Assembly: GCF_004664715.2 (NCBI RefSeq)
Contig: NC_051079.1
Coordinates: 62,919,660-62,983,659 of the forward strand
DNA from: Peromyscus leucopus
Taxonomy: Eukaryota > Chordata > Mammalia > Rodentia > Cricetidae
Reading direction: 5' to 3'
DNA length: 64,000 nt
This document shows, piece by piece, positions 30,460 to 42,360 of this stretch. Position numbers and translations under genes: made by a program. Every line of letters begins with the position of its first letter. Positions within the stretch are counted from its first letter, which is position 1. The notes under the pieces are model-generated. The model was not told where the DNA came from. It did not search any database and saw only the letters and a list, made by a program, of their open reading frames with translations.

Positions 30460-31486
30460 AACTCTCGGCCTGTTACCATGTCAAAAGGAAAACAGTCCTT
30501 TTTTCTTTCCAGGTCAGCTTTGCATATATTAACCACCCTGCAAGGAAAACTCCATGGAGCAAAGTTTGGCCAAGTCACCGCTTCATGCTGGCTTCCTTTA
30601 TAGAACTGGGAACAAGCAGGGACTTTAAAAGACTACTTGCTTGGCTGCCATATGAGATGCAGACCCTGAGACCCTGGAGTGTCAAGTGACTTCTTCCCTG
30701 CCCCTGAGAGCTATAGGCAGAGCCTCCTGTTGGTAGCCAAGACCCTCCCTTGTGTCCAGCCAGCCCCCCATTATCTGACAGTAGGGGGAGCGGACCTGTG
30801 ATAATTGCAAGAACACGCCTCAGAGGTGAAAGGCACAGAACCCCAAGTGGCGTTTTTATGATTCCTGTGACATCATCACTTTGAAAAGCTTATCTATACA
30901 CACATCTCCCCACCCAACAACAAAGCCAGCTTCAAAAAAGACAGCCCTGCAGCAAGCTGTTTGTTTCACGAGTTGCTTAGCAAGGAGCAGCATCTGTTCT
31001 CCAGATTCTAAAACTGTAGGTGTTGTGGGCAATGATGTCTCCCAGGTCTCGCTGGCCCCGGCCCTCCCTTCTCAGGTCACCAGGCCACAGTGTCTGCCAT
31101 GGGGGTGGGGTGGTGCCCAGAGCAGGAGGCCACAGCCAAGAGGAGCCTTGAAGTCTCCTCTTCCCTGACAAGGCCCACCCAAACAGCTTCCAGAATTCTC
31201 TAACAGGCCTCTGTGTAGGTGCTCAGAGACCCCTTCGAGAAAACTTCCCCTACCAATTCTGCCTTCCTCCAGAAAAGAGCCCCGTGAGGTCAGAAGTCGC
31301 TTGTTCCCCGGCTCTTTGGCAGGCTGGAGGCTATCAGGCCTCTCCCTGGAGGAATGTACTAGATCAGAAATCTTCAAACCCTTGCCCTAGAGAGGACAGC
31401 AGAGTCTTCGCTGGAACTTTGTTTGTCTACAGTCGTGTGGAACTCACGGCCTGCACACTGCCACTGAGGAGAGCCTCCTCTCGGAG
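30460..31486. other. Unique DNA
   Basis: No gene recognised. A TGACATCA motif (CRE/ATF-like) at 30868-30875 lies in repeat-free DNA, with no other promoter sign. Confidence 0.45.
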
Positions 31487-31622
31487 CTATGATTTATTGT
31501 GGGTATGGGTATTTTGTTTGCATGTATGTCTGCATACCACTTCTGTGCCTAGTGCCCACGGAGGTCAGAAAAGGGCATGGTAACCCCTGGCACCGGAGCT
31601 ACCGATGGCTGGCAGCCACCAT
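31487..31622 (-). mobile_element. B3 SINE fragment
   Basis: 'tttgcatgtatgtctgcata', 'ggaggtcagaaaagggcatg', then degenerates before the head. Confidence 0.65.
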
Positions 31623-31639
31623 CAACCCCAAATGACGTA

Positions 31640-31768
31640 GGGAATTTTTTATTTTGTTTGATTTTTGAGACAGTCTCACTAAGTAGCTCTGGCTGGCCTC
31701 AAACTCACAGAGATCCACCTGTCTTGGCTTCTGTTTCTGGAGTGCCGGGAATAAAGGTGCGCACCACT
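31640..31768 (-). mobile_element. B1 SINE
   Basis: 'ttttgagacagtctcactaa', 'ggctggcctcaaactcacag', 'agtgccgggaataaaggtgc'. Confidence 0.85.
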
Positions 31769-31868
31769 TAGAACTTTTTGGAGCAGCAAATTCTCCACTC
31801 CTATCCCAGATGCCACTGAATCAAAACTCCAGGGTTGGAACTAGGCAGCAGCCATCAACAAAGCCCTA

Positions 31869-31977
<109 letters not shown>

Positions 31978-32044
31978 ATTTACATACACCTAAGGTTCAG
32001 GACATTTAAGCTAAACGCTAAGCTCCCTGAAAATAGGATCTACC

Positions 32045-32128
32045 TGCTGGCCACAAGTTCAAAGGTAGCATGGTCCTCAATTCCAGGCCAGGCAAAGCTA
32101 CAAAAGCTGAATCCTGTCTTAAAACCAC
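32045..32128 (+). mobile_element. B1-derived fragment
   Basis: 'ttccaggccaggcaaagcta', 'gctgaatcctgtcttaaaac'. Confidence 0.45.
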
Positions 32129-32131
32129 TAT

Positions 32132-32233
32132 AAATAGATGATAGATATAGACAGATAGATGATAGATAGATAGACAGACTGACAGACAGACAGATGATAG
32201 ATAGACAGACAGACAGACAGATAGATAGATGAA
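32132..32233. repeat. (GATA)/(GACA) mixed tetranucleotide tract
   Basis: Interleaved gatagata and gacagaca blocks over about 100 bp. Confidence 0.93.
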
Positions 32234-32249
32234 ATAGGGAGTCATGTAT

Positions 32250-32378
32250 GTTGGGGGATGGTGACCCACCCACTTGAGAGGCAGAGGCAGAAAGATCACA
32301 TCGAGTTTAAAGTCAGCCTGGTCATCATAGTGAGTTCCAGGCCATCGGAGGCTACATAGTCAGACCCTGTCAAAGCAA
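32250..32378 (+). mobile_element. B1-like SINE, old
   Basis: 'ttgagaggcagaggcagaaa', 'tcatagtgagttccaggcca', 'acatagtcagaccctgtc'. Confidence 0.7.
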
Positions 32379-32379
32379 A

Positions 32380-34455
32380 ACAAAGTGACTAGAAGTGATT
32401 CTCTGGTCACATACTGTCTGATAAACAAGGGCCATGGTGGCTTCTCATGAAGCGAGGCCACTGAAGGGAAAGGTCCGATCACACACTGAAGAGTAGCGTG
32501 GGACTCTGAAGAGGTAGTACCCACAATTCCTGAGGAATGAAGCTCCTGGCGGCCGTCACTACTCCTCAGTCGGCCGCAGCTTGTCCGGTGTTGACTTTCT
32601 GCTCCCCTTGCCCAATTGCAGCAGCTGTGAGTTCAGAGAGGAGCCTGGCGGTCTCACGGCTTCTCCAAGCCTTCCACCCTCACCCTGGCCTGGCAGTCAG
32701 GGCCCCAGGAAGAGCCATAGTCAACAACCACAGGCTCCTGAGCTGTGCCGCATTAGGGCTGACCAGAGGCAGGCAAGAGCCACGGGTTGTCACCATCTGT
32801 CCCACGCTGATCCCCATTCTGGCCAGGTGACATGGGGATACCACAGAGCTCAGCCCTTGGAGGGAGAGTCTGTATAGAGCCAACGCGCACACTGTATTAT
32901 GAAAAGAATCCCCTGGGAAGGCAATGGGAAGCTGGGGGGCGGGGGGGAGCGATCCCTCTATAGAGCAATGGCACTCAGGGCAGGCTGGGAAAGGGTTCTG
33001 AAAAGGGGAGAATGGTGTATAAGCTTAGGGCTTTCCAGAGGACATTTTTTCAGAGGGTGTATGATGGTGGGACAAGGTGGAGAAAGGATCTGAGGGGAGC
33101 AGGGAGGTCGGTGGGACCACCCTAAGGGAGGCATGACAATCATCCCCGACCCCTGTGTACTGTTGAACTCATTGGTATTAACTGGAGTGCGTACTGAGAA
33201 CTAGCACCCCCCTCACGACACCACACCAACAACCATCAGAGACCAACCATTGGGCACAGCTTGACAAAGAATCGTCGCTAACGTCGTCTTCTTCCCCCTG
33301 GGTGGGTCAGAGCAGGATTTTCCCTGCATGTTCTGGGAGCCGTGAGGTCATTGTGTGGGGGTGGGTGGGGGAGAGGAGAGGGCAGCGTCTTGCGATTTAT
33401 TTCTACATAAATAACTGGCTATTTTCGTTTCACTACTGGGTTAGATGCCAAGTATCAATTAAATATTTTTTGAAGGAAAAAAAATAGATGTATTAGTCCC
33501 GGCTTCATCCGTTCACGTACGTGCCTGCCCTTTGCTGTTTGTGAGGCTGTGTGTAGGTGGGAGTGTCTGTGTGTACACATGGGAAGTAAGTGTTCAACAG
33601 CCCCCCTATGTGTGGAAGATACACTATCTCCATGTACACACTTACGCCCCAATGATTCCGGCCTTTTAGAAATTACTGAACTGCTTCGTGAAGGCAGCTC
33701 AGAAAATGACTGGGTTTAGCCTGTGGAGGGGACAGGGTGGGGAGACACGTCCCCTCACAAGCCAGCTCCCCTGAGGACAGAATAGAACATCACACTTTAC
33801 TTTATGACCAGCAGGTCATTCGTCTATATCTGCTCTTGAAAGCCACTGAGGACATTTTGCCAATCACTAGGAGAAACTGAATAAACAGAGCCAAAACAGC
33901 TCAGCTCCCCGCGGCTGAGTAACTGTGAGGAATTCCTCTTTAAATAGAAGTTTAAGTAAATACAGAACGATCACTTTACAGGAGGCAGCCCGGGGAGCAA
34001 TGGGGGAGAAGGCAGACTGGAGCCCCCTCCAGGAGAGGAGAGCGGGAGTACCAGGAGCCCCCCCCAGGCACAGAGGAGGGGAGCCGACCCCCGGTGGCCC
34101 TGAGACACTCTTGTCCTGCTCTGCGGGGGGCCAGGAAGCAATGTGTGTCCTGCTCAGTCTCTTCTCCGGCCGGTTTCAGTTTCAAATGCTTCATTCATAA
34201 AAAGCGGCTTCTGTCCTGGGCCTGAGGCTGTGAGTTTGGCCCTGAAGATCCATGCATCTGTCTACCAATCCAGGGGTATCTGCCACTGCTGGCCACTTGG
34301 AGAGGGTAGGTCCATAAAACAGACTGACCCGGGCAGTCAGCTGGACACGCCATAAGAAGCCACCGATAGTGTGTGACCATAAGTCAGTTCTGCTGTTTTA
34401 TCCACGCCAATGAGCACAAGGCAAGGGGACAAATCCAAGAGGTGTTTGGGGGTGG
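32380..34455. other. 2-kb unique stretch
   Basis: No repeat beyond short homopolymers and no recognisable exon. Includes G-rich 33353-33380 and repeat-free AT-rich DNA at 33840-33970. Confidence 0.45.
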
Positions 34456-34457
34456 GA

Positions 34458-34768
34458 GGGGTCTGGGGAAATGGCCCAGTTGATAAAGTGTTTGTCACGG
34501 AAGCAGGGGACCCGAGCTCAGTCTCCAGAGGACCTTGGCATGGGGAGTGGTGGCATGTGCCTGTGATCCCAGCACTGGCAAGGTGGGGACAGGCAGATCC
34601 CTAGGGCTTATTGGTTAGCTGGCCTAGCATAAACCAGCCAGGTGAGCTCTAAGCCAGCAGGAAATCCTTCCTTAAAAAACCAGGTGGGTGGCCTAAGGAA
34701 TGACTCCTGCGGTTGACCTCTGGTCTACACACACACACACACACACATACACACACACACACACACAC
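34458..34768 (+). mobile_element. Composite SINE, near full length
   Basis: 'gtctggggaaatggcccagt', 'gcatgtgcctgtgatcccag', 'ggttagctggcctagcataa', 'gcggttgacctctggtctac' then (CA)n. Confidence 0.65.
34728..34768. repeat. (CA)n microsatellite
   Basis: About 20 units with one TA interruption, ending the composite SINE. Confidence 0.95.
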
Positions 34769-34774
34769 TGGTGC

Positions 34775-34825
34775 ACACAGGGGGTTGGGGGTAGGGGTGG
34801 GAGAGTGGGGGGTGTTGGGGCGGGC
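34775..34825. repeat. G-rich tract
   Basis: Multiple runs of three to six G separated by one to four bases (ggggttgggggtaggggtgg); quadruplex-prone. Confidence 0.85.
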
Positions 34826-35322
34826 AGTTGTCCTGATCTAGGGAGGTGGATGGCCTTGAAGGCCAGTCCCTTTCAGAGAGCCCCGAGAAGAAGGAAGGCC
34901 CTCCAGATGGGGGGATACCAGGGGGGCCCCAGGTTGAGAGGGTGGATGTGGGAGGCGATCAGTAGGCCCGAGAAGTGGAGACACACTCACAGCCACCCAC
35001 AGGCCAGACCGCACAGCTCTATCCTGACGTGACAGGTACTTAGCCCTCTATGACCCCACCCCACTTGGGGAGCAATTTTAGGGTGTTTCTGCCCGTTGCT
35101 ATTAGGATTTAGAGTCACCATTTGGCTCCAGGCCCTCTTTTAGAGAACCCAGGCTGGTAACACGAAGCATCAGGTGGCATTCTCTCATCCAGCTAGCAAT
35201 TCTGGAGCTCCACCATGAGCCAGGCTCTGTGCCAGGTCCTGGGGGCAAAAGAAAAATCAGGCTTGTGCCCAAGGAGCCCTGAGCATGGGGTGGAGGCATG
35301 ACTCAAAGATACAGAGAAGTGT

Positions 35323-35358
<36 letters not shown>

Positions 35359-35717
35359 ACCGAAACAACCAGCTTTCCTGCAGAAGGGATTTTCTCCAGC
35401 TTTACCTGTTCTTGTCAACTGTGGAGAACAGTTGTGGACAGCAGACTTCAAGGAGAGTCCCCTGGTTGCTCACCCTGGGATTTTGTGAGGCTGCGGAGGG
35501 ATTTGGTGAAAATGGCGGCCTATGCCCTCACTAAAGGACTTACACACACATCCCCAGTGTGTGTAAACGCACGTTACTAGTTTCAGCAAGCTCTGGGCCT
35601 GGGAAGAACTGGGGACAGCCACGCCCTCTCACCCCACCCCACACAGCATGGAGGACAGTCGCCTCTAGTTCTCCGGCATTTTATTAAAAGGCTATGTTTA
35701 AATTTTGGACAGATCAA
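34826..35717. other. Unique DNA with a L2/MIR trace and a (CA)n
   Basis: 35190-35262 (ccatgagccaggctctgtgc) resembles a reversed MIR/L2 end. (CA)n lies at 35324-35356. Confidence 0.45.
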
Positions 35718-35886
35718 GGCTGGAGAGATGGTTCAGTGGTTAAGGAAACGGATTATGCCCCCCAGCACACAAGTCAGGAGACTCATAACCAGCTGTAACT
35801 CCAGGTCCAGGGGGATCCAACACCTCTGGCCTCCGTGGGCATCTATCTATACACACTCATGAATTAAAAATAATAAAAAATAAACC
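35718..35886 (+). mobile_element. B3 SINE
   Basis: 'aaggctggagagatggttca', 'aactccaggtccagggggat', 'cacctctggcctccgtgggc', A/T tail. Confidence 0.82.
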
Positions 35887-35906
35887 CTAAATTTCAGACA
35901 GATCAG

Positions 35907-35985
35907 GATTGGGGATATAGCTCGGCGGTACAATGCATGCCTAGCATACCCAGGCACTGGATTGGATCCCCTGTACCATAATAGA
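35907..35985 (+). mobile_element. ID-like SINE, old
   Basis: 'attggggatatagctcggcg', 'gtacaatgcatgcctagcat', 'ggattggatcccctgtacc'. Confidence 0.65.
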
Positions 35986-36018
35986 GTGATTCAGATACAC
36001 AGCAAAGCTGTGTATGGC

Positions 36019-36585
36019 ATGGAATGCCTGCCTGCCTGCCTGCCTGCCTGCCGCCGCCGCCGCCGCCGCCGCTGCCATCCATACCCTTGCTGTTCACAGC
36101 ACTGCCGACCGGCTGCTGCCGCCTTTGCTCTGTCTTATCCGTCTTACTTCCCCTCTCCAGCCACCGTGCTCTCCTTGCCACAACTAGGGGTAAAATTTTG
36201 GACGTCAGTTCACGACCGCCTAACTAGTTCAGCATCCATAGCGTCATCTGGAGTTCAACATCTGTTTAAGGTAGGTTGTCTGTTAATTCTGACCATAGAA
36301 CAAGGAGTGCCACTGGTCTTCAGGGTGCTTCCCGGAGTTGGGCTGAATGGACACAATCCAAACACAGACCGCAGCAAGATACAGAACCTGACCCTCGCAC
36401 TAGAAGCTTTTGCTTCTGACAACAAGGTTCTCTGTCAACTGCTCGCCGGAGACCTGGGGCAGAGCTACAGTACTCTACCCAACCCTAAGACCCTTCCAAT
36501 CACCCCACAGGCTGCGATGATGTCTCCTGGACTGCACGTTCTGTGGTTTTCTTACCAGGCTAAGAATTTCTCGGGGTCGTGCTGA
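36019..36585 (+). other. 188-codon open frame, function unknown, probably not a gene
   Basis: From the first in-frame ATG (36019) to TGA (36583-36585). The N-terminal 25 residues translate the (TGCC)n(GCC)n tract (LPACLPACRRRRRRR). The remaining 160 residues are not from any repeat I recognise and have ordinary composition, with stretches such as TSVHDRLTSSASIASSGVQH and SKIQNLTLALEAFASDNKVL. No domain, signal peptide or membrane segment is evident. No Kozak context or promoter is apparent. Chance is the default explanation. Confidence 0.15.
36025..36073. repeat. (TGCC)n(GCC)n tract
   Basis: Seven TGCC units followed by seven GCC units. Confidence 0.95.
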
Positions 36586-37009
36586 CATCGGAAGCCGAGA
36601 CAGAAGGTGTATTCTGCACGGTGAAACAAGAAAACATGTCTTTCCAGCGACTTTCCAAGGAAAGTGACACTCCAGGGACCCTTTGAGGAGCGGACAGGGG
36701 TTTTCTGGGGGGAAAGAGTTGGGCATTCTAGAGCAGGCGTGACATGTCAGAGACTGCAAACCTCCCCCATTCCTCGGGGAATTCTAAGGAGACAGAAAGG
36801 CTGGAATGTGGAGGGATGGGCGAGGGAAGGAGATAATGCACACTTGGGCCAGACGATAAAGGAAGGAGCAAGTTTCTTAAGCAGGCTTTGTCCCAAGCTC
36901 AGCCGAGAAGCAGCGTATCCAGGCTCCCATGTGTCCAACTCCCCAGTGGTTGCCATGTGGAGAAACGCTTTAAGGGAGATGTCAGGAAAAACAGGAAATT
37001 CCAATTAAG
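36586..37009. other. Unique DNA
   Basis: Nothing recognised. Confidence 0.5.
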
Positions 37010-37150
37010 AGATGTGCATGGTAGGGCATGACTTTAACCCCACTACTTGGAAGGTGAAGGCAAGAGGATCAGGAGTTCAAGGCCATCCCAGTCTTCCTAT
37101 CTCGTTCAAGGTTGGCCTTGGTTACTTGAGACCGTGTCTAAAGTCTAAAC
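37010..37150 (+). mobile_element. B1/B4-like SINE, old
   Basis: 'gcatggtagggcatgacttt', 'aggatcaggagttcaaggcc', 'cttgagaccgtgtc'. Confidence 0.6.
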
Positions 37151-37309
37151 AACTACAAAAGATGGCTGTAGTGGTTTAGCCAGCAAACGGCAGAGGAGGT
37201 GGGTGGGAAAAGCTGATGGAATTGAGATTTAGCTACTGAAGCTCACCAGATGTGCCTATGTGCCTAAGCAACCCACAGGATGATGTGTTCTCTGTCTGTC
37301 TGTCGTCTG

Positions 37310-37450
37310 TATCTCTTTTGAGACCAGGTCTCACAACGTAGCCCTTGCTGTCCTAGAACTTTCTATATAAAATCAGATTAGTTCACAGAGATCTGCCTGC
37401 CTCTGCCTCCCAAGTATGGGACCAAAGGTGTACGCCACCACACCCAGTCT
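37310..37450 (-). mobile_element. B1 SINE, old
   Basis: 'tgagaccaggtctcacaacg', 'cacagagatctgcctgcctc', 'gtacgccaccacacccag'. Confidence 0.8.
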
Positions 37451-37454
37451 CAAT

Positions 37455-38929
37455 ATGTCATTTCAAGGGTGAAGAAAACTAGATGAGAGACCCAGAGTGT
37501 GTTGGTGGGGGGGGGACGACAATCTGTAGGATACTTGGGCGAGTTCTGCTAGCTAACTAAAGCCCGGAGGACAGCTGCCTAGGTATGGGACAGGTCCCCT
37601 CCAGCTGAAGAGCTGCTTCTGACAGTATACTGTAACAATAGGTTCCCGTCAGACCTTGGGGCCCCACACTTGGGTCAAGAGGCAGAACAGACTTAGGAGT
37701 CCACAGAGGGCAGGGAAGAGCAGCCCAGAAGCCAAGACAGAAGCCAGGGGACCTGCCTTAGCCCCAGGACCTCCCAGACCAAGGCTGAAAGATGGGGATC
37801 CCTCTAGTGCAGCGGGAAACAGGGCAAGGAGAGGTGTGGAGCCGGAGTCTGGGAGACATTATCATGGACCCGAAGCGGATGTCAGGGGCGGAGAGGCCAG
37901 GTGCGGGGAGGCCAGATGAAGCAGCTGCCCTTTACCTACAAGTGTGACAGGTGTGCCCAGAGATTTCCAGGGGCACTGAGGAGAAGAACCCTTGGGGCTT
38001 GGAGGGGATTGCGTTGGAAGAGGCAGCCCTCACCTGGAGACACAGGTGGGCCCTGAGGTTGAGGTTCTAGCCACACTTCCCCCTCAGGCTGGTTTATTAG
38101 AATCTGTGGGGTGGGTCTTGGGGGCTGGTGTCTGTCAAAGTTCACCAGGTGTTTGGGAGTCCCTCCAGCCATCCAGGCAGGTGTGGAGCTTCGTGTGGCT
38201 TCTGGCTCGGCAGATGGCACAGCGCTTGGAGGAAGGCTGGGCCTCCAGAAGCCGAGCAAGGCCGCCTCCTTCATCCTCAATTCCAGAAAGGATTCTCCTC
38301 TCAACCGCCGGCCCCAGGTGTCAACCCAGCTAAAGCCACCAGGCTCCTTCCACACAAGGAAGGCTTAAGTGACCCCAGACCCCACCCTGGCTGGCTCCCG
38401 TGGGGTCACTCCCTGAATTCTGCTGGAGAAAGTCAAAGCATGTGGCTGACCGATCCTGAGCCTAGAGCCCCTCTCCAGAGACAGAGGGAAGATGGCCGCC
38501 CTGAGACTTCATTCTCCGGACAGAGCCTAAATTCGTCTTTGGGATAAGTCAGAGCCTAGAGAAGAAACGCTATGGTACCACCCAGTTTGGAGCCAGGACT
38601 CCCATTCTGAGTGGGTGGGTCCAGGCAGGCAGGGTGGGGGTAGCACCGTTTGGGAAGGGCTAGTGTCTGGATGGCAGTGTGACCTGGAGGAGAGCCTAGG
38701 GTAGCCAGGAGAGGCACAGTGGGAATCAGAGCTGTAGTGCTCCGGTCTGGAGCCTGGACAGTCATCCAGTCCAGCCTTGGGGCAGGCTGGCCTCGGGGCA
38801 GGGTGGCCCCAGCACCCCTCCCAGGGCAGACAGAGACTACGCTCCTCAGGAATGAACTGACTCTGATTCGATCTGTGAACTCTCCATGCCTCATTTGGAA
38901 CAGGCCCTTGAGAGATGGGGGAATCTGAT
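37455..38929. other. 1.5-kb unique stretch
   Basis: G/A-rich and moderately GC-rich. Overlapping frames at 37936-38355 (minus) and 38128-38547 (plus) have no recognisable domain. Confidence 0.45.
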
Positions 38930-39035
38930 CTCAACTTTAGTGCAGGAAATGAGAACATAGCAAGGAGGTAAGGACAGCTTCGGCAAGGTCACAGAGCAAC
39001 CCGTCAAGTCTAGAACCCAGGTCCGAGACCGTGCT
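38930..39035 (-). mobile_element. MIR SINE
   Basis: 'aggaggtaaggacagcttcg', 'gcaaggtcacagagcaaccc', 'ctagaacccaggtccgag'. Confidence 0.6.
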
Positions 39036-39091
39036 CTTGGCTTCCTGCCCACCCACCCCCAACACCCTGTTGTGTGTGATGTGAGTGTTTT

Positions 39092-39273
39092 TTGTTGTTG
39101 TTGTTGTTGTTTTGTTTTTGTTTTTGTTTTTTCGAGACAGGGTTTCCCTGTGTAGCTTTGCGCCTTTTCCTGGAACTAACTCGGTAACCCAGGCTGGCCT
39201 CGAACTCACAGAGATCCACCTGGCTCTGCCTCCCGAGTGCTGGGATTACAGGCATGCGCCACCACCGCCCGGC
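39092..39273 (-). mobile_element. Young B1 SINE with perfect 16-bp TSD
   Basis: Reverse B1 with a (GTT)n/(GTTTTT)n tail, 'ttcgagacagggtttccctg' and 'caccaccgcccggc'. TSD gtgatgtgagtgtttt at 39076-39091 and 39274-39289. Confidence 0.97.
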
Positions 39274-39289
39274 GTGATGTGAGTGTTTT

Positions 39290-39345
39290 ACCCAGGGCCT
39301 TGCACATGCTAAGCAAGGCTCTTCCACCAGGCTCCATCCCAGGGA
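39290..39345 (-). mobile_element. ID/B4-like fragment
   Basis: 'acccagggccttgcacatgc', 'taagcaaggctcttccacca'. Confidence 0.5.
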
Positions 39346-39934
39346 CAATCCACAGACACTGGATTGCCCGGCTCCCGAGGAAGGGAAGCCCCACCCTCTA
39401 AGCTCACAGAGAAGGATGGTCACGGTGTTGGCAGACTTAGCTGCCTTGCTAATGGCTCACACTGGACCTACTGAGGAGCCAGACAGGGTGGGTAAGCCTT
39501 AAAGCGGGCAGAAGGTGGATGAGTCCTGGTGGGGACCTGAGGACCCGGATGGACAGAGGTAGAAGTCTGGTCATGTGGCCAAGCTCCTCTGAGCTGCAGC
39601 CAGGCTGCAGCTATGGGGATGAGGGATTGGATGAGCAGGACAGGACCAGCCCTCTCTGGTTATCCTGTCTTGCCTGTCCTTCCTCTCCTCCCAGCCCTTC
39701 ACCATGGTGGGCACCCAGACACTGGCTTTAGAATTATAGGTTGTAAAAATGGAGAGTAGTAGGGGGGTGAAAGGGGGAGGGCAGGAGCCCTGCAGATGGT
39801 GCCAATAGTTCAGGGGTGGGGCTGTCTCCAAATGGCTTGCCCTGGCATTTCAACTGGAATCTTAAAACCCTAGTCTTGGAAGGCCAGCCCTCATGGCAAC
39901 CAAGTTAAAGGAGGATGAGGATTTGAGGCCCTGG
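39346..39934. other. Unique DNA
   Basis: Nothing recognised. Confidence 0.5.
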
Positions 39935-39998
39935 ACCACAGAAGATGCAGCTCAGTGACAGACAGTTGCCTGGTCCGGGGTTCAGTCCCCAGCACTGG
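39935..39998 (+). mobile_element. ID-like SINE
   Basis: 'gaagatgcagctcagtgaca', 'ggttcagtccccagcactgg'. Confidence 0.55.
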
Positions 39999-40001
39999 GA
40001 A

Positions 40002-40110
40002 AGAAAGAGGAGAAGAAGGAGGAGGAGAGGAGGAGGATTAGAATTAGAAGAAGAAGAATTAGAAGAAGAGGAAGAGGAGGGAGGAGGAGGAGAAGGAGGA
40101 GGAGGATGAC
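40002..40110. repeat. (GGA)/(GAA)-rich purine tract
   Basis: Almost pure purine, broken by 'attag' motifs; includes a repeated 'gaattagaagaagaa' unit at about 40040-40070. Confidence 0.9.
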
Positions 40111-42227
40111 TTGGAGGCCAAGGACCTTTGGGAAGTAGGAAGGCTGATCTTATCTACTGGGTTCTGAGGAATCTGGCAGGCCAGTGAGGGAGTGAAGGGC
40201 TCTCTAGAGACTGGGCTTGGGGCCCAGTCCACCTCCCCCACCCTGGAGCCAGAGCCCTACAATAAGCCCCTGCCTTAAAGAGATAAAGCGTGCTCCTCCC
40301 TCAGCCCATTCCGGACTAGAAAACTAAGGAACGAGCTATAAGCTCCAACCCACCTGGGGTGCGTCCATATAACAGATCTCTGAAGTTGCAGCCCACATCT
40401 GAGGAGGTGCCACATGGGGGGGGGGCTTCCCCAAAAGTGAGGGTCGTCTTTCCATTGTAGACGACTAACCATTCAACCTCCCCGGGTTCCCTGCACACGC
40501 TGACTGCACCTTTGTCCAGAGAGGCTGTCTCTACCCATTCTTCAGTTGAAAGGTAACCCTAACCTGAGGACCACCGCCAATCCCACCCCCATCAAAATCC
40601 TCCTGAAAGCTATCCCCCCCCATCCCTCCCACCCCAGTCTCCTACCGAAGCAGGAGCAGAGGTCACCTTTGGTGGTGGGCTAATTCTTCCCACTCTGATC
40701 TCCAGTTGGAAAAAGCTTGAGAGATTTGTAGGAGAGTCCTCCTCTGGCCTTCTTTGGTCTTCTTCCATCAGTCGGCAGCTTGTTGAGTGAATATTAAGTG
40801 AATAAGGCATGGGGGAGGGGGGTAAGTCCATGTACTTCCTAGGTGGAAGAGCAGTCAGTGCGGATAAACGAGTATGTGGGAACGGAGAATAAACGGCCTG
40901 GAACACAGTCAGGAGCTAGGGCACCACCCAGAACCCAGATCCTCTGTGGTTACATGGTGGCCGTGGATGCAATGAATGTCTACAGTAGCCTCAGAGAGGC
41001 ATGCTTGAATTGTGCCAGTCCAGAGCTTTGGGGTGCAGCCCGAGGATCCTCTTGAGGAGACCCCCTACTTCTCAGGGTCCCACAGGATTCTACAGAGCCT
41101 CCATTGGAGAGTTCAGCTCTGCCTGATTGTTATCTTGACCCTGCTAGGCAAAGCCCATGCCTGGGGAAGGCTAAGCAGGCTTCCAAGAGGTTCGAACCCC
41201 TTCCTAGGGGCCAGGAGAATGAATCAGGCTCCTCCCCTGAGCACAGCTGGGGTGATGTGGAAGATCGAAGACCACCAGCCCCTGACCCAGAGGGGCAGCT
41301 CAGAGACGGCCTAGTAGGCTTTTTTAGAAAAACGTGACTCCCTTTCTCAGTATGAACAAATTCTGGAAAACTTTTAAAGAGGGTAACCACGTGGGGAGGG
41401 TGGGAACGGGGGAGGGGGGGGAAAGACTCAGATGGAGCGGGGAAAGGGCAGCTTTTCTGGCCCCACGGAACACTTATTTCTCTTTGAGTAGCCAAACAAG
41501 TCCTAATCCCAGCAGTTTTGGGGCCAGATTCAATAAAAATGCTGTCTGATGAGGCCTGAGCAAAAAGCCACAGAAAATAAATACTTCGTGGCTTGTTGGG
41601 TCTCTGCCGCCTGGAGTCCCAAGGGCCCTTCCATTGCTGGTCTGCGCAGTGGGATATGGACGAGTGTGGCTTTCCCTTCCAGCCAATCAGCTTCCGTGTC
41701 CCAGTTAGGACCATTTAAAAATGCGTGAGTCGAGTTTCCGGTGTGGAGAGAAGAAAACAGAATAGAACGGATTTGGTTAAGGAAGAAAAAGAGGAGGGGG
41801 GCGGGTGAGGAAGAGAGGGAGAGAGAGAGAGAACTGCAGAAAAGCCGATTTCTTTCCTCTCCAAAGCCAGAGATTGTCTTGTTTGGGAGAACTAGTCATC
41901 TTCGGGTTAGGCCACCCCGCTCTCTGGTGCTCCGGGTTTGTCTACTAGAGGGCTTCCTTCACTGGAATTTGCTACCAGGCCCGGGGGGGGGGGGGGCTGT
42001 AGGTTTCAAGAGGGACCACAATGCTAGAAAAATATTCGGGCCCACAAATAATCATAATGAGTTGAACTGACTAGACCAGTCAAATGGAGCAGACCTTTAT
42101 AGACAGGACCTGGGAGGAAGGGACCTGGGAGGAAGGGCTGGGGAAGGAAAGGAAAGAATCTGATGCTGGATGAAGGCATCCAGAAACCAGGAGACCGGCT
42201 TTCCCCGTTAAACCCTGCTGGGAGCTG
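40111..42227. other. 2.1-kb unique stretch
   Basis: No gene recognised. Short (GA)n at 41815-41832 and G13 at 41984-41996. 42093-42140 holds an 18-bp near-duplication around 'gacctgggaggaaggg'. Confidence 0.45.
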
Positions 42228-42360
42228 GGCAGAATCCCAACAGGTAAGGCTAAGCAGGGGGATGACGGAGAGTTTCAGAATAGCCTGGGCCACAGAGAAA
42301 GACTCTCCATGAAGCAAAAACCAAAACCCCACAACCAACCAACCAACCAACCAACCAATA
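42228..42360 (+). mobile_element. B1-derived fragment plus (CCAA)n
   Basis: 'gatgacggagagtttcagaa', 'tagcctgggccacagagaaa', followed by seven CCAA-type units at 42332-42358. Confidence 0.5.

Noticed and set aside
30868..30875. CRE/ATF-like TGACATCA as a promoter element
   Set aside because: Single short motif with no CpG enrichment or other promoter sign nearby.
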